Assembly (NCBI GenBank): GCA_934486785.1
Contig: CAKSQK010000003.1
Span: 160,891-224,890, forward strand
DNA from: an uncultured Niabella sp.
Lineage (GTDB): Bacteria > Bacteroidota > Bacteroidia > Chitinophagales > Chitinophagaceae
Length of the DNA stretch: 64,000 bases
Direction: 5' to 3'
In this document: positions 40,918 through 50,080 of the stretch, piece by piece
Layout of the letters: each line of letters starts with the position of its first letter
Position numbering within the stretch: position 1 is the stretch's first letter
Made by a program: the position numbers and the translations under genes
The notes under the pieces: generated by a model
Told to the model about the DNA's origin: nothing
Databases searched by the model: none
What the model saw: the letters and a program-made list of their open reading frames with translations, nothing else

Positions 40918-42135
40918 TTACAGATTATATTCTTTCTTCCAGTACTCAGTGGCTCCACTGTTCACTGCATTGTTGGCCATATGTACGGAAATAGCTGTTT
41001 GCATGCCTTTTACTACATCGCAGAAAGGCTTTTTATGATTCAAAATGCAATCGGCAAAAGACTCAAGCGCATAAACGGTTTGATCTTTGCCAGCCTTATC
41101 AGTATAAATTTCCAGGCCCTTCCCATTGTCTAGAGCTTCTTTGGTAGCACCCGTCACACCGTCTAAAATTATTTTTTCTTTTTTCTTTCTTTCCAGAAAT
41201 AAAGTTGATTTATTGCGACCAATCTCAATGGTGCCTTCATTTCCAAACAAACGCATTCTGTAACCGTCAAACTCGTTGCTAAGGATGGAGATCACATTCA
41301 TTTTTACTCCATTAGGGTAGCTGTACACAGCGTGTACATTGTCCCAACAAGTGCGGTCATCCTTAAAAAAGTTCATGTCGCCCATGGCCACCACTTTGTC
41401 GGGCGTACTGTCTAGCAGCCAATTGGCCACATCTATTTGATGAGATGAAAGTTCGCCTAGCAAACCGCCGGAAAGATGTTGGTATAACCTCCAGTTTACT
41501 ATTTTGCCGGTTTTAGGATCTTTTGCGTAGCCATTTTCCCAGTCAGAATTACGGTTGTACTGGCATTCTATTCTGGTTAGTTTGCCAATCAGATTTTCCG
41601 CCAGGTAGCTTTTTAGCTGAGGGTACATATCATAATACCGGTATTGATGCCCCACTTGCAATACGAGATTTTTTTGCTTTTTCATCTGGCGCGCCAGTTC
41701 AAGTGCTTGTGCAATATCGGTGGTCATGGTTTTTTCAAGGTAAATATGTTTGCCTGCGCTAATGGCATCCATTGCCATGGGAAAATGTTCAAAAATGGGC
41801 GTGGTGATAAATACTGCATCCACATTTTTATCATCAAGCACACGCCTGTAATCAGTATAAGCTTTCACGTTTGCGCCGCTGGCTCTTGCAATACCCTTTT
41901 TCAAATTTTCAGGCATCATATCACAGCAGGCAGTAACGTTTAATTGTGTAAGATTATTCTTTTTTATTGTATAGATAACTCCCTGGCCCCGATTACCGGT
42001 TCCTATAAATGCTACATTTACTACACTTTTGGTTGATCGTAAAATATTGATCCCAGAAAAATCTGTCATGGCAAGCCCTGCAAGGCCAAAAGCTGAATTT
42101 TTAATGAACGATTTCCGACTAATGTTTTTTTTCAT
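40918..42135 (-). CDS. Gfo/Idh/MocA family oxidoreductase, exported
   Basis: 405 residues. A Tat-like N-terminus (SRKSFIKNSAFGLAGLAM) precedes the NAD(P)-binding domain (NVAFIGTGNRGQGVIYTI) and the family motif EKTMTTDIAQALELAR (lysine of EKP-type). The C-terminal alpha/beta domain has HLSGGLLGELSSHQIDVANW. Such proteins act on sugars or glycosides in the periplasm. The twin-Arg is degenerate (RK). Substrate unknown. Confidence 0.82.
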   Translation of the reverse strand: MKKNISRKSFIKNSAFGLAGLAMTDFSGINILRSTKSVVNVAFIGTGNRGQGVIYTIKKNNLTQLNVTACCDMMPENLKKGIARASGANVKAYTDYRRVLDDKNVDAVFITTPIFEHFPMAMDAISAGKHIYLEKTMTTDIAQALELARQMKKQKNLVLQVGHQYRYYDMYPQLKSYLAENLIGKLTRIECQYNRNSDWENGYAKDPKTGKIVNWRLYQHLSGGLLGELSSHQIDVANWLLDSTPDKVVAMGDMNFFKDDRTCWDNVHAVYSYPNGVKMNVISILSNEFDGYRMRLFGNEGTIEIGRNKSTLFLERKKKEKIILDGVTGATKEALDNGKGLEIYTDKAGKDQTVYALESFADCILNHKKPFCDVVKGMQTAISVHMANNAVNSGATEYWKKEYNL

Positions 42136-42178
42136 AAAAAGCGTGTTTTAGTATGGACGTAAAGTTACGATGTAATTG

Positions 42179-42209
42179 TTGCATCAAATTTACAATAGTT
42201 GTAGTTTTG
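42179..42209 (+). promoter_or_regulatory. Promoter of the diacylglycerol kinase-family gene
   Basis: TTG at 42179-42181 and TAGTTTTG at 42202-42209 with a 20-base spacer. The chosen ATG starts 9 bases after the -7 element, so a near-leaderless mRNA is predicted. Confidence 0.62.
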
Positions 42210-42217
42210 AATATGAT

Positions 42218-42571
42218 ATGCGTCAATTTTTGAAAAGTATTGCTTGTGCCGTTAATGGTTTCACCCGTATGTTCACGGAAAGAAACTTCATCATTCATAT
42301 TGTTGCAGCAGTAGCAGCCTTGCTTCTATGCATCGTTTTACAAGTCACCACTATTGAATTTTGCATCGTGATTATATGCATTGCGCTTGTAGCTGGTTTT
42401 GAAATGATGAATACAGCTATAGAAAAACTGGCCAACCTTGTACATCCGGGTTACAGTGAAAAAATAAAAATTATAAAAGATATTAGTGCGGCAGCAGTGC
42501 TGCTTGCGGCCATTACCTCTATTGTTATTGGTATAATCATTTTTTTACCTAAATTGATGCTATTAAATTAA
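42218..42571 (+). CDS. Diacylglycerol/undecaprenol kinase family protein
   Basis: 117 residues from ATG 42218 (MRQFLKSIACAVNGF). The upstream ATG 42176 lies inside the promoter and is rejected. Three membrane helices and the signature EMMNTAIEKLANLV, with FTERNFIIHIVAA, identify the DgkA family; in Gram-positive and Bacteroidota members the natural substrate is often undecaprenol. The heparinase-type gene follows 9 bp later. Confidence 0.85.
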   Translation: MRQFLKSIACAVNGFTRMFTERNFIIHIVAAVAALLLCIVLQVTTIEFCIVIICIALVAGFEMMNTAIEKLANLVHPGYSEKIKIIKDISAAAVLLAAITSIVIGIIIFLPKLMLLN

Positions 42572-42580
42572 AAACTAAGG

Positions 42581-45301
42581 ATGCTTTTACTATCTGCCCG
42601 CTGGCTGCCATTTCTTTTCTTTGGCTGTGCTTTACTAAATTCAACTACCAATATTCAATCTCAAGTTGTTTTGCAGCAACCCGAAACATTTGTTTTAACG
42701 CCTGAATCAGCAAGTGTGAATGCTGAAACATCAGAACTTGTACAGGACGATCGCGTCAGAAATAAAAATACCATAGCTTTAAAAAATGGGGTGCAGCAGG
42801 CAATAAATGGTGAAAGGAATGAGCCTGACCTGGTTTTTATCATTAAAGCGCCGGCTGGTAAATACGTCATGAGCACAATGGCTGTGGTTGATGAGGAGGG
42901 GGCTGAAGCAATGGCCAAAGCAAAAACAAAGTATGAATCTTTGTTTTTAAGACTTCAGTTTGATGAAGCCGACGCTAAAAAGCGCGTTGTGTATGTACCA
43001 TGGAATGCCACAACCCAGGTTACAGGTAAATTTGACTTAAAAAGCAGCCCACAGCATTTAAAAATATGGCTTCCCAAAGGAGTAAGGCTGGCCAGTGTTA
43101 CATTCACTCCCTATAAAGCTCCTGTAGTTCCTGAAGAAGTTCAAAACTATACTCCAAAGGTTACGCCTCCATCCGCACATCCGCGTTTGTGGGTAAACAG
43201 TCAAAGCCTACAAAAGATAAAAACGGCTTTAGTAGCTGAAGAGCATAAAGATGCCTGGGAATTAGTAAAAAAGATGGCCTTAGCGCCTTTTAATTTTACG
43301 TTTGACCCCAATGCTGAAATACAATTTAATAATAACCTTGAAAAGGCTGTACAAGCAAAAGCATTTTATTACCTGATGACTGGCGACCAAAAAATTGGAA
43401 AGGAGGCCATTCAGTTAACAGTTGATTATATTTCTAAAATCGATTTTGGAAATATACTGGACATAACAAGGGAAATAGGCAGGGCTATTTATCATACTTC
43501 AGAAGTTTATGACTGGTGTTATGACCTTCTTACCGAAGACGAAAAAAAAGTTTTATACACCAGTCTTATGAGGCTTGCAGAAGATATGGAAATTGGCTGG
43601 CCTCCCTTCAAAACAAAAATCATTAACGGCCACGGCGCTGAAGCCCAGGTGAACCGGGACTTGCTGGCAATGAGCATTGCGGTTTATAATGAAGACCCCC
43701 TGCCATACAAGTACACTTCTTTTGTGACTTTGGAAGAATTAGTGCCAATGAGAAAATTTGAATACCAGTCGCCGCGCCACAATCAGGGTGTAAACTATGC
43801 TTCTTACAGGTTTAATTGGGAGATGCACAATGCGTGGCTTTTTTATCGCATGAGTGGCCACCGGGTTTTTGACGATAATATTAAAAATGTTCCATTGTAC
43901 TTCCTTTATATGCGTACGCCTGATGGCCAAATGCTTCGGGATGGAGACGGTTTTGGATCGCCAGCGCCAGGTAGACGGTACTACTGGAAATCACCTCAAA
44001 CCATGTTCTTGTGTTATACTTATTCTTCAGACCCAATATTAAAGGGCGAATTTTTACGACAGGGTGGCATGAAGGAAAATCCTGTACTTTTCCTGCTTTT
44101 AAATGATCCTGCTTTAAAAGCTGATACCGGTTTACATAAATTGCCGCTCACAATAGATTTTGGGCCAGTATTAGGGTCAATGATTGCACGCACCGGCTGG
44201 AACATTGGCCAGAACAGTAGTGACGTGGTTGCTGAGATTAAGGGTGGCGGGTACCATTTTGGCAATCATCAGCACAGCGATGCAGGCGCTGTTCAGTTTT
44301 ATTACCGGGGATTTCAGGTTGCAGATATAGGTACTTACGGGTTTTATGGAACACCGTATGATAACAGTTTTAATAAAAGGTCGGTGGCTCATAGTATGAT
44401 GCTGGTAGTGGACCCATTGGAAAAATTTTCCGGAACGCAGGCTAATGACGGTGGAACTAAATTTGTACGCAGAACTCCTTTAAGCGTGCAGCAATTAGTT
44501 TCAGATTCTTTGTTTTATAATGGTAAGGTGATATCTGCGGATTTTGAGCAAAACAAACCAGACCCTTCTTACAGCTATTTCTCCGTTGACCTTACCGGTG
44601 CATACTCCCAAAAAATAAGATCTTATATCCGTAGCTTTTGTTTTTTGAATCTGAAACGAAAAGATATTCCGGCTGTTATTATTCTTACAGATGATATAAC
44701 GACTTCAGACCCCACTTTTAAAAAATACCTGCAGATCAATACACATAATCCGCCACGAATATTGTCCAACAGTATTGTACTTCAGAACAAAGCTGATTCA
44801 CTTACCGGCAAAACACACATTTCCATGTTTCAACCATCCTTCAATGATGTTGAAATTAATGCATTAAGCGGGGATGATGCGAACAGTGTATTTAATTTCA
44901 AGTACACTCCGCCTTCTAAAAGTTTACCTGAAAGTAATGCTAACCGGATTATGATCTCTCCTAAATCACCTGCTTCTTACGATAGGTTTGTTACTGTTTT
45001 CCAATTTGCAGATGGGGATACAAAGCCTCTTCCGGTAAAATATTCTGAGGGTCCGGATTGTTATACGCTGATGATTGATAATAAGATTGTGGTTATGCCC
45101 AGGGGTAAAGAATTGATAGATCAGCCATTATCTATTTCAGTGCCGAGCGGGAAGAGCCAGGATGTAATACTTACGGGTTTAAAATCAGGTAACTGGGTGA
45201 TTCAAACCGGTAAAAATATTATAAGGAAAACAATCCATGAAGGTAAAAACACAACGATGTTCAAATCTTCCGGTGGAAAATATTCAATTGTTCCTCATTA
45301 A
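42581..45301 (+). CDS. Heparinase II/III-like polysaccharide lyase
   Basis: 906 residues with a signal peptide (LLLSARWLPFLFFGCALLNS). Residues about 40-190 are an accessory beta domain, about 200-500 an (alpha/alpha) toroid (HPRLWVNSQSLQKIKTAL, YDWCYDLLTEDEKKVLY), and about 530-880 the heparinase II/III beta domain with GGGYHFGNHQHSDAGAVQFY. The His residues of NHQHSD and the Tyr/His in the RSVAHSMMLVVDP region are typical of this lyase family. It should cleave uronic-acid-containing glycans; the substrate is not determined. Confidence 0.85.
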   Translation: MLLLSARWLPFLFFGCALLNSTTNIQSQVVLQQPETFVLTPESASVNAETSELVQDDRVRNKNTIALKNGVQQAINGERNEPDLVFIIKAPAGKYVMSTMAVVDEEGAEAMAKAKTKYESLFLRLQFDEADAKKRVVYVPWNATTQVTGKFDLKSSPQHLKIWLPKGVRLASVTFTPYKAPVVPEEVQNYTPKVTPPSAHPRLWVNSQSLQKIKTALVAEEHKDAWELVKKMALAPFNFTFDPNAEIQFNNNLEKAVQAKAFYYLMTGDQKIGKEAIQLTVDYISKIDFGNILDITREIGRAIYHTSEVYDWCYDLLTEDEKKVLYTSLMRLAEDMEIGWPPFKTKIINGHGAEAQVNRDLLAMSIAVYNEDPLPYKYTSFVTLEELVPMRKFEYQSPRHNQGVNYASYRFNWEMHNAWLFYRMSGHRVFDDNIKNVPLYFLYMRTPDGQMLRDGDGFGSPAPGRRYYWKSPQTMFLCYTYSSDPILKGEFLRQGGMKENPVLFLLLNDPALKADTGLHKLPLTIDFGPVLGSMIARTGWNIGQNSSDVVAEIKGGGYHFGNHQHSDAGAVQFYYRGFQVADIGTYGFYGTPYDNSFNKRSVAHSMMLVVDPLEKFSGTQANDGGTKFVRRTPLSVQQLVSDSLFYNGKVISADFEQNKPDPSYSYFSVDLTGAYSQKIRSYIRSFCFLNLKRKDIPAVIILTDDITTSDPTFKKYLQINTHNPPRILSNSIVLQNKADSLTGKTHISMFQPSFNDVEINALSGDDANSVFNFKYTPPSKSLPESNANRIMISPKSPASYDRFVTVFQFADGDTKPLPVKYSEGPDCYTLMIDNKIVVMPRGKELIDQPLSISVPSGKSQDVILTGLKSGNWVIQTGKNIIRKTIHEGKNTTMFKSSGGKYSIVPH

Positions 45302-45350
45302 AAACAGGTGGAATTCAATATTTTGCGAAATTCGCTGTAAACGATTAGTA

Positions 45351-45854
45351 ATGATTATTTTAGAAAAATATTTAAGCAGCCTGTTACTTATCTTTTTGGT
45401 TGTTTCATGCGGTAGTGGCGAACCAAGATCAACAGAAACCGAAAGCCCGGATTCACTCACAACGACTTCAATTGATTTGTCAGCTCATCTTTCGAATGAT
45501 ACCTCAAAATTGTCGCGTGTATTAGACTTGCATACATTTAAGCCCGACTCTGTTATTTTTCACTTAAATAGCGATGATACTACAAAACAGGGTTTTAATC
45601 TTGAAGCAGTTCTTTTTTATGAAGAGCATGTTTATAGTGCTATTCTGGAAAAATACATGGAAGCGGATTTTCCCAAATCAAACCTGAAAAAGGAAGATTT
45701 CGATTTTCCCTGGCTGACTGAAAGTTTGAGACGCGAACTGAGTTTCAGTAAGGTGGAATATAAAGGTAATCCTGATATTTTTTTAGGCACCGGAAGGCAG
45801 GCTCAACTTTGGTTTTCTGACCGAAAAATTTTTCTCAAATGGAATCAACAATAA
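45351..45854 (+). CDS. Lipoprotein of unknown function
   Basis: 167 residues from ATG 45351 with a lipobox (LLIFLVVSCGSGEP). The open frame begins earlier, at 45237, but that part overlaps the end of the lyase gene in another frame and lacks coding character. The mature part is acidic and Ser/Thr-rich at first; HLNSDDTTKQGFNLEAVLFY and GTGRQAQLWFSD follow. Not recognised. It stands between the lyase and a GH109-like gene. Confidence 0.6.
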   Translation: MIILEKYLSSLLLIFLVVSCGSGEPRSTETESPDSLTTTSIDLSAHLSNDTSKLSRVLDLHTFKPDSVIFHLNSDDTTKQGFNLEAVLFYEEHVYSAILEKYMEADFPKSNLKKEDFDFPWLTESLRRELSFSKVEYKGNPDIFLGTGRQAQLWFSDRKIFLKWNQQ

Positions 45855-45869
45855 TTTAATATAAGTATT

Positions 45870-47282
45870 ATGGAAAGTAACAGAAGAAAATTTATTAAAA
45901 ATCTTGGTTTGGGCGCCGGATTGCTGGCGCTTGATCTTCCTGCATTTGCGGCTACTGATGAGGAAATAGAACGTTCTGCAAAATCGCAGTCTGTTCGCGG
46001 ATTTAATATGTCTGGTTATGCCGCGCCTAAAATGGATGTAGTGCGTATAGGCTTTATCGGGTTGGGAAAACGGGGCACGGGAGCCATCAACCGGTACAGG
46101 TTTATTAAAGAAGTGGAGATAAAATGCTTGTGTGACAGGCATCAGGAGAATGTGGATAAGTCACAAAAAATTCTTTCTGCAGCCGGGCTTCCTAAAGCAG
46201 ACGAATATGTTGGCGATGATGCATGGAAAAAAATGTGTGAAAGGAACGACCTTGACTTAATATACATTTGCACACCCTGGAGCCTTCATACACCTATGGC
46301 TGTTTTGGCAATGAATTCAGGTAAACATGCAGCCGTTGAAGTGCCTGCCGCAGTAACACTTGACGAGTGCTGGAAATTGGTGGAAACTTCTGAACGCACG
46401 CGCAAGCATTGCATGATGCTTGAAAATTGCTGCTATGATTTCTTTGAACTTGTTACTCTGAACATGGCGCGCGCGGGAGTTTTCGGGGAACTCATTCATG
46501 CCGAAGGAGCATACATTCATGATTTGCTGGAGTCTAATTTTCGGGCATATGATAAAAAATGGCGTTTGGTTGAAAACGCAAACAGGAATGGCAACCTGTA
46601 TCCAACACATGGCCTGGGGCCAGTGGCACAGTGCCTCAACATTAACCGCGGCGATAAAATGGGAACGCTTGTTTCAATGAGTTCAAACGATTTTATGATG
46701 CACGATAAAGCTGTTGAACTGGCAAAGACCGATTCGTTCTATCAGCCATATACAAAAAAATATTTCAGGGGCAATATGAATACATCTGTGATAAAAACGC
46801 AAAAAGGTAAAACGATAATGCTGCAGCATGATGTTACTTCTCCCAGGCCCTATTCCAGAATTCATTTAATAAGCGGCACCAAAGGCATTGCGTGTAAATA
46901 TCCCGAACCTGGAAAAATATCTTTCGGCCATCAGTGGATAACACCAACGGAGCAGGCTGAAATGATGGAAAAATACAAGCCTGAGATTGTAAAACATATT
47001 GGAGAAATGGCAAAGAAAGTGGGCGGCCATGGTGGTATGGATTTTATGATGGACTGGAGGCTGATTGATTGTTTGCGCAATGGATTGCCTCTTGATCAGG
47101 ATGTTTATGATGCTGCAGCATGGTCTGCTGTGGGAATGATGAGCGAAAGATCAGTTGCAAAAAAATCAGCTCCGGTTGAAATTCCTGACTTTACTAAAGG
47201 AAATTGGAAAACCAACACACCTGTTGATCTTACCTTGAATGGAGGTGCAACAACAACAATGAGAGAGTTGAGAAAAAATTGA
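45870..47282 (+). CDS. GH109-like Gfo/Idh/MocA oxidoreductase, Tat-exported
   Basis: 470 residues. N-terminal twin-arginine signal NRRKFIKNLGLGAGLLALDL. The NAD-binding domain starts RIGFIGLGKRGTGAINRYRF; IYICTPWSLHTPMAVLAMNSGKHAAVEVPAAV and MLENCCYDFFELVTLNMAR follow, then GGHGGMDFMMDWRLIDCLRN. These segments resemble glycoside hydrolase family 109 (NAD-dependent alpha-N-acetylgalactosaminidase). Together with the lyase it suggests turnover of an amino-sugar or uronic glycan. Confidence 0.83.
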   Translation: MESNRRKFIKNLGLGAGLLALDLPAFAATDEEIERSAKSQSVRGFNMSGYAAPKMDVVRIGFIGLGKRGTGAINRYRFIKEVEIKCLCDRHQENVDKSQKILSAAGLPKADEYVGDDAWKKMCERNDLDLIYICTPWSLHTPMAVLAMNSGKHAAVEVPAAVTLDECWKLVETSERTRKHCMMLENCCYDFFELVTLNMARAGVFGELIHAEGAYIHDLLESNFRAYDKKWRLVENANRNGNLYPTHGLGPVAQCLNINRGDKMGTLVSMSSNDFMMHDKAVELAKTDSFYQPYTKKYFRGNMNTSVIKTQKGKTIMLQHDVTSPRPYSRIHLISGTKGIACKYPEPGKISFGHQWITPTEQAEMMEKYKPEIVKHIGEMAKKVGGHGGMDFMMDWRLIDCLRNGLPLDQDVYDAAAWSAVGMMSERSVAKKSAPVEIPDFTKGNWKTNTPVDLTLNGGATTTMRELRKN

Positions 47283-47390
47283 CCGACGTTTTCTCCTCGT
47301 TTACCGAAAGGAAACTAACAGCGCTATATTTTGATAAATAATTACCTGTAAAAAATTTAAATTTGTTTTTCAACATAAAATAATAAAACA

Positions 47391-47975
47391 ATGAAAGGAA
47401 TCGGACTCATTCTTATTATCGCGCTGGTTGTAATCGGTTTTATGGGTTGCAACGGCTATAACTCTGTAGTTAAACTGGATAATAATGTAAAAAAAGCATG
47501 GGATAATGTTCAAAGTGAATACCAGAGGCGGAATGACCTGGTAGGCAATCTTGTGAACACCGTAAAAGGCGCAGCAAAATTTGAGCAGGAAACCCTTACA
47601 CAGGTAATTGAAGCAAGAAGCAGGGCCACATCAGTAAACGTGGATGCGGAAAACCTTACACCCGAAGCCATAAGCAGGTTTCAGGCTGCGCAGGGCCAGG
47701 TAAGCAGCGCTTTAAGCCGCCTGCTGGCGGTTGTGGAAAGTTATCCTGACCTGAAAGCCAACCAGAATTATTTGCAATTGCAGGGTCAGCTCGAAGGGAT
47801 TGAAAACGACATCCGCGCTTCAAGGCAAACTTTTAATACAGCAGTTCAGGGTTATAATGACAGGGTACGCCAGTTCCCGATGAACCTTCTTGCCGGTATG
47901 TTTGGGTTTAAAGCCAAAGAAGGTTTTCAGGCAGACCCCGGTGCTGAAAAAGCTCCACAGGTAAATTTTGATTAA
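47391..47975 (+). CDS. LemA family protein (first copy)
   Basis: 194 residues with one N-terminal membrane helix or signal (LILIIALVVIGFMGCNGYNS); a Cys follows in MGCNG, so a lipoprotein is possible. The LemA core is NSVVKLDNNVKKAWDNVQSE, YQRRNDLVGNLVNTVKGAAK, FEQETLTQVIEARSRA and the final FGFKAKEGFQAD. Predicted long helices. A tandem LemA gene follows. Function of LemA is not known; it may act in envelope trafficking or stress. Confidence 0.88.
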   Translation: MKGIGLILIIALVVIGFMGCNGYNSVVKLDNNVKKAWDNVQSEYQRRNDLVGNLVNTVKGAAKFEQETLTQVIEARSRATSVNVDAENLTPEAISRFQAAQGQVSSALSRLLAVVESYPDLKANQNYLQLQGQLEGIENDIRASRQTFNTAVQGYNDRVRQFPMNLLAGMFGFKAKEGFQADPGAEKAPQVNFD

Positions 47976-48025
47976 TGCTGTTGCCTTGTAGTATATCACT
48001 AAATCGTACATCTTATCTATTCTGA

Positions 48026-48610
48026 ATGAATCAAAAAAGATTTTCAGGCTACCTGGCTGGTGCGGCGGTTGTGCTGATAGTGCTATACATCATTGTGGCT
48101 TACAATTCGCTCGTAAAAAAAGAAAACGCGGTAAATAAAACCTGGACCGAAGTACAAAGTACTTACCAGCGCAGGCTTGATCTTACGCAAAACCTGGTAA
48201 ATGTGGTAAAAGGCGTTTCTGATTTTGAACAAAGCACCCTGACTCAAATAGCCGAAGCCCGCGGAAAAGCGGCCGCCGTTACAGGCGGGGCGCCTACAGC
48301 AGAAAATTACAATGCTCAAAATGCTGCGCAAAACAGTTTAAGCGCCGCCAGCAACAGATTGATTATAGTTGTAGAAAAATATCCGCAGCTTAAAGGAACA
48401 TCGGCTTACAGGGGTTTGCAAACGCAGCTTGAAGGAAATGAACGCAGGATAAAAGTGGCACGAAACGATTTTAATGCAGCTGTAAAAGATTATAATGATG
48501 CCGTGCTTACTGTTCCTAAAAACCTGGTTGCAAAACTGTTTGGATTTAAAGAAAAATCAGGATTTACGGCAGATGCCGGTGCAGATCAAAATGTTGAAAT
48601 TCAATTTTAA
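48026..48610 (+). CDS. LemA family protein (second copy)
   Basis: 194 residues, same length and layout as the first copy: helix AGAAVVLIVLYIIVAYNSLV, then NKTWTEVQSTYQRRLDLTQN, FEQSTLTQIAEARGKA and FGFKEKSGFTADAG. It diverges from the first copy in the central linker (AAAVTGGAPTAENYNAQNA). It ends on the start codon of the TPM gene at 48610. Tandem duplication followed by divergence is the likely origin. Confidence 0.88.
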   Translation: MNQKRFSGYLAGAAVVLIVLYIIVAYNSLVKKENAVNKTWTEVQSTYQRRLDLTQNLVNVVKGVSDFEQSTLTQIAEARGKAAAVTGGAPTAENYNAQNAAQNSLSAASNRLIIVVEKYPQLKGTSAYRGLQTQLEGNERRIKVARNDFNAAVKDYNDAVLTVPKNLVAKLFGFKEKSGFTADAGADQNVEIQF

Positions 48611-49086
48611 TGGGATTTTCATTATTCAATAAAAAACCGTTCGATCTTCTTACAGATGCTGAGAAGGAGCGCATAGTAAAGGCGATACGGCTTGCCGAAA
48701 TCCGTACCAGTGGCGAAATACGGGTATATATGGAAAACAGATGCCCATATGTTGACCCCGTAGAGCGTGCCGCTGAAATTTTTTTTCAACTGGGCATGGA
48801 TAAAACTACCGACCGCAACGGGGTGCTGTTGTACATTGCAGTAAAAGACCATCTTCTAGCCATTTATGCTGATGAAGGCATTTATAAAAAAACCGGTAAA
48901 AAATATTGGGAAGAAGCCGTAAGCCACATTTTGCAGCATTTTGATAAAGAAAATTTTGCCGCGGGAGTAAGCACCTATGTACATGAAATTGGCGAAGCGC
49001 TTCAATTTCATTTTCCTTACGACCGGGTTACCGATCAAAATGAACTGCCTGATGAAATTGTGTTTGGTGATTGTATTAAAAAATAG
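48610..49086 (+). CDS. Small TPM-domain protein
   Basis: 158 residues, no signal peptide. The TPM (YgcG/Psb32) domain spans most of the protein: LTDAEKERIVKAIRLAEIRT, SGEIRVYMENRC, DKTTDRNGVLLYIAVKDHLL and YADEGIYKKTGKKYWEEAV. It starts directly at the LemA stop. LemA and TPM genes are often neighbours; a joint complex is inferred. Confidence 0.82.
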   Translation: MGFSLFNKKPFDLLTDAEKERIVKAIRLAEIRTSGEIRVYMENRCPYVDPVERAAEIFFQLGMDKTTDRNGVLLYIAVKDHLLAIYADEGIYKKTGKKYWEEAVSHILQHFDKENFAAGVSTYVHEIGEALQFHFPYDRVTDQNELPDEIVFGDCIKK

Positions 49087-49155
49087 CGGCTATTAACTCT
49101 TAAATCAGTTCATATCAATAATCTCACATCCATAAAAACATTTTATGCGCACAGC

Positions 49156-49980
49156 ATGGCGGTATTGGCTTTGCTTGCTGCAATGTTTTGCAGCACCATT
49201 GCTCTTGCCCAGATAGAATCTGTCATTCCGGCTCCGCCACAACCGCCAAGGCTGGTCAATAATCTCAGCGATCCTTCTGGTGGCCCGGGGTTTTTAAGCA
49301 GCGAAGAAATTCAGGCGCTCGAAAACAAACTGGTAGCTTATGATGACAGCACATCTAACCAAATAGCCATAGTAATTGTAGATGAGTTGGGCGGCTATAC
49401 AATTGATGAATATGCCGTGGCGCTTGGCAGAAAATGGGGCGTTGGGGGGCAGGCGCAGTTCAGCAATGGCGTGGTAATATTAATCAATACCGCAAAAAAA
49501 GGTGGGCAACGGGGTGTGTTTATTGCAACTGGTTATGGCATGGAAGGCGCTGTAACAGATTTGGTAGCGAGTGAAATTGTACACAATAACTTATTGCCCA
49601 ACTTCAGGGCTGGCAGCAACTACCGTGGGCTTGATGAAGCCATTGATAATATTATTGCAGCCGCAGAAGGGAGATACACGGCTCCGGATGGATACAGCAA
49701 TAGAGGCCGTAAGAGTGGCATGAGCATGTTTACTATTATTATAATTATAATAGTTGTGCTTATTGTATTAGCCATCATTAGTAAAAATAATGGCGGCGGC
49801 GGTTATGTATCGCGCCGGGGTTATACCGATGATTGGGGCCGGGGCGGTATGCCGTGGATCATTCCCGGTGGCGGATGGGGCGGCGGCAGAGGCGGTGGCT
49901 GGTCTGGCGGTGGTGGAGGCGGCTTTGGCGGCTTTGGCGGCGGAAGTTTTGGTGGGGGGGGCGCTGGCGGTAGCTGGTAG
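49156..49980 (+). CDS. TPM-domain membrane protein with Gly-rich tail (YgcG-like)
   Basis: 274 residues: signal peptide (AVLALLAAMFCSTIALAQ), TPM domain (about 40-180, NKLVAYDDSTSNQIAIVIVD, GVVILINTAKKGGQRGVFIA), one membrane helix (FTIIIIIIVVLIVLAIIS) and a Gly/Trp-rich tail (about 225-274) ending GGGAGGSW. The signal peptide lacks a positive N-region; a second ATG at 49145 in another frame has MRTAWR, so the true start region may be affected by a frameshift. Typical partner of LemA proteins. Confidence 0.82.
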   Translation: MAVLALLAAMFCSTIALAQIESVIPAPPQPPRLVNNLSDPSGGPGFLSSEEIQALENKLVAYDDSTSNQIAIVIVDELGGYTIDEYAVALGRKWGVGGQAQFSNGVVILINTAKKGGQRGVFIATGYGMEGAVTDLVASEIVHNNLLPNFRAGSNYRGLDEAIDNIIAAAEGRYTAPDGYSNRGRKSGMSMFTIIIIIIVVLIVLAIISKNNGGGGYVSRRGYTDDWGRGGMPWIIPGGGWGGGRGGGWSGGGGGGFGGFGGGSFGGGGAGGSW

Positions 49981-50080
49981 TTAAATTACTTTCATACATA
50001 TCTATTCTCTCAAATTCAGCGCTAATTTAAATATCCCGCTAAAAGATGTCACTGTACCAATGCCGGTTATGCATTAAAAG

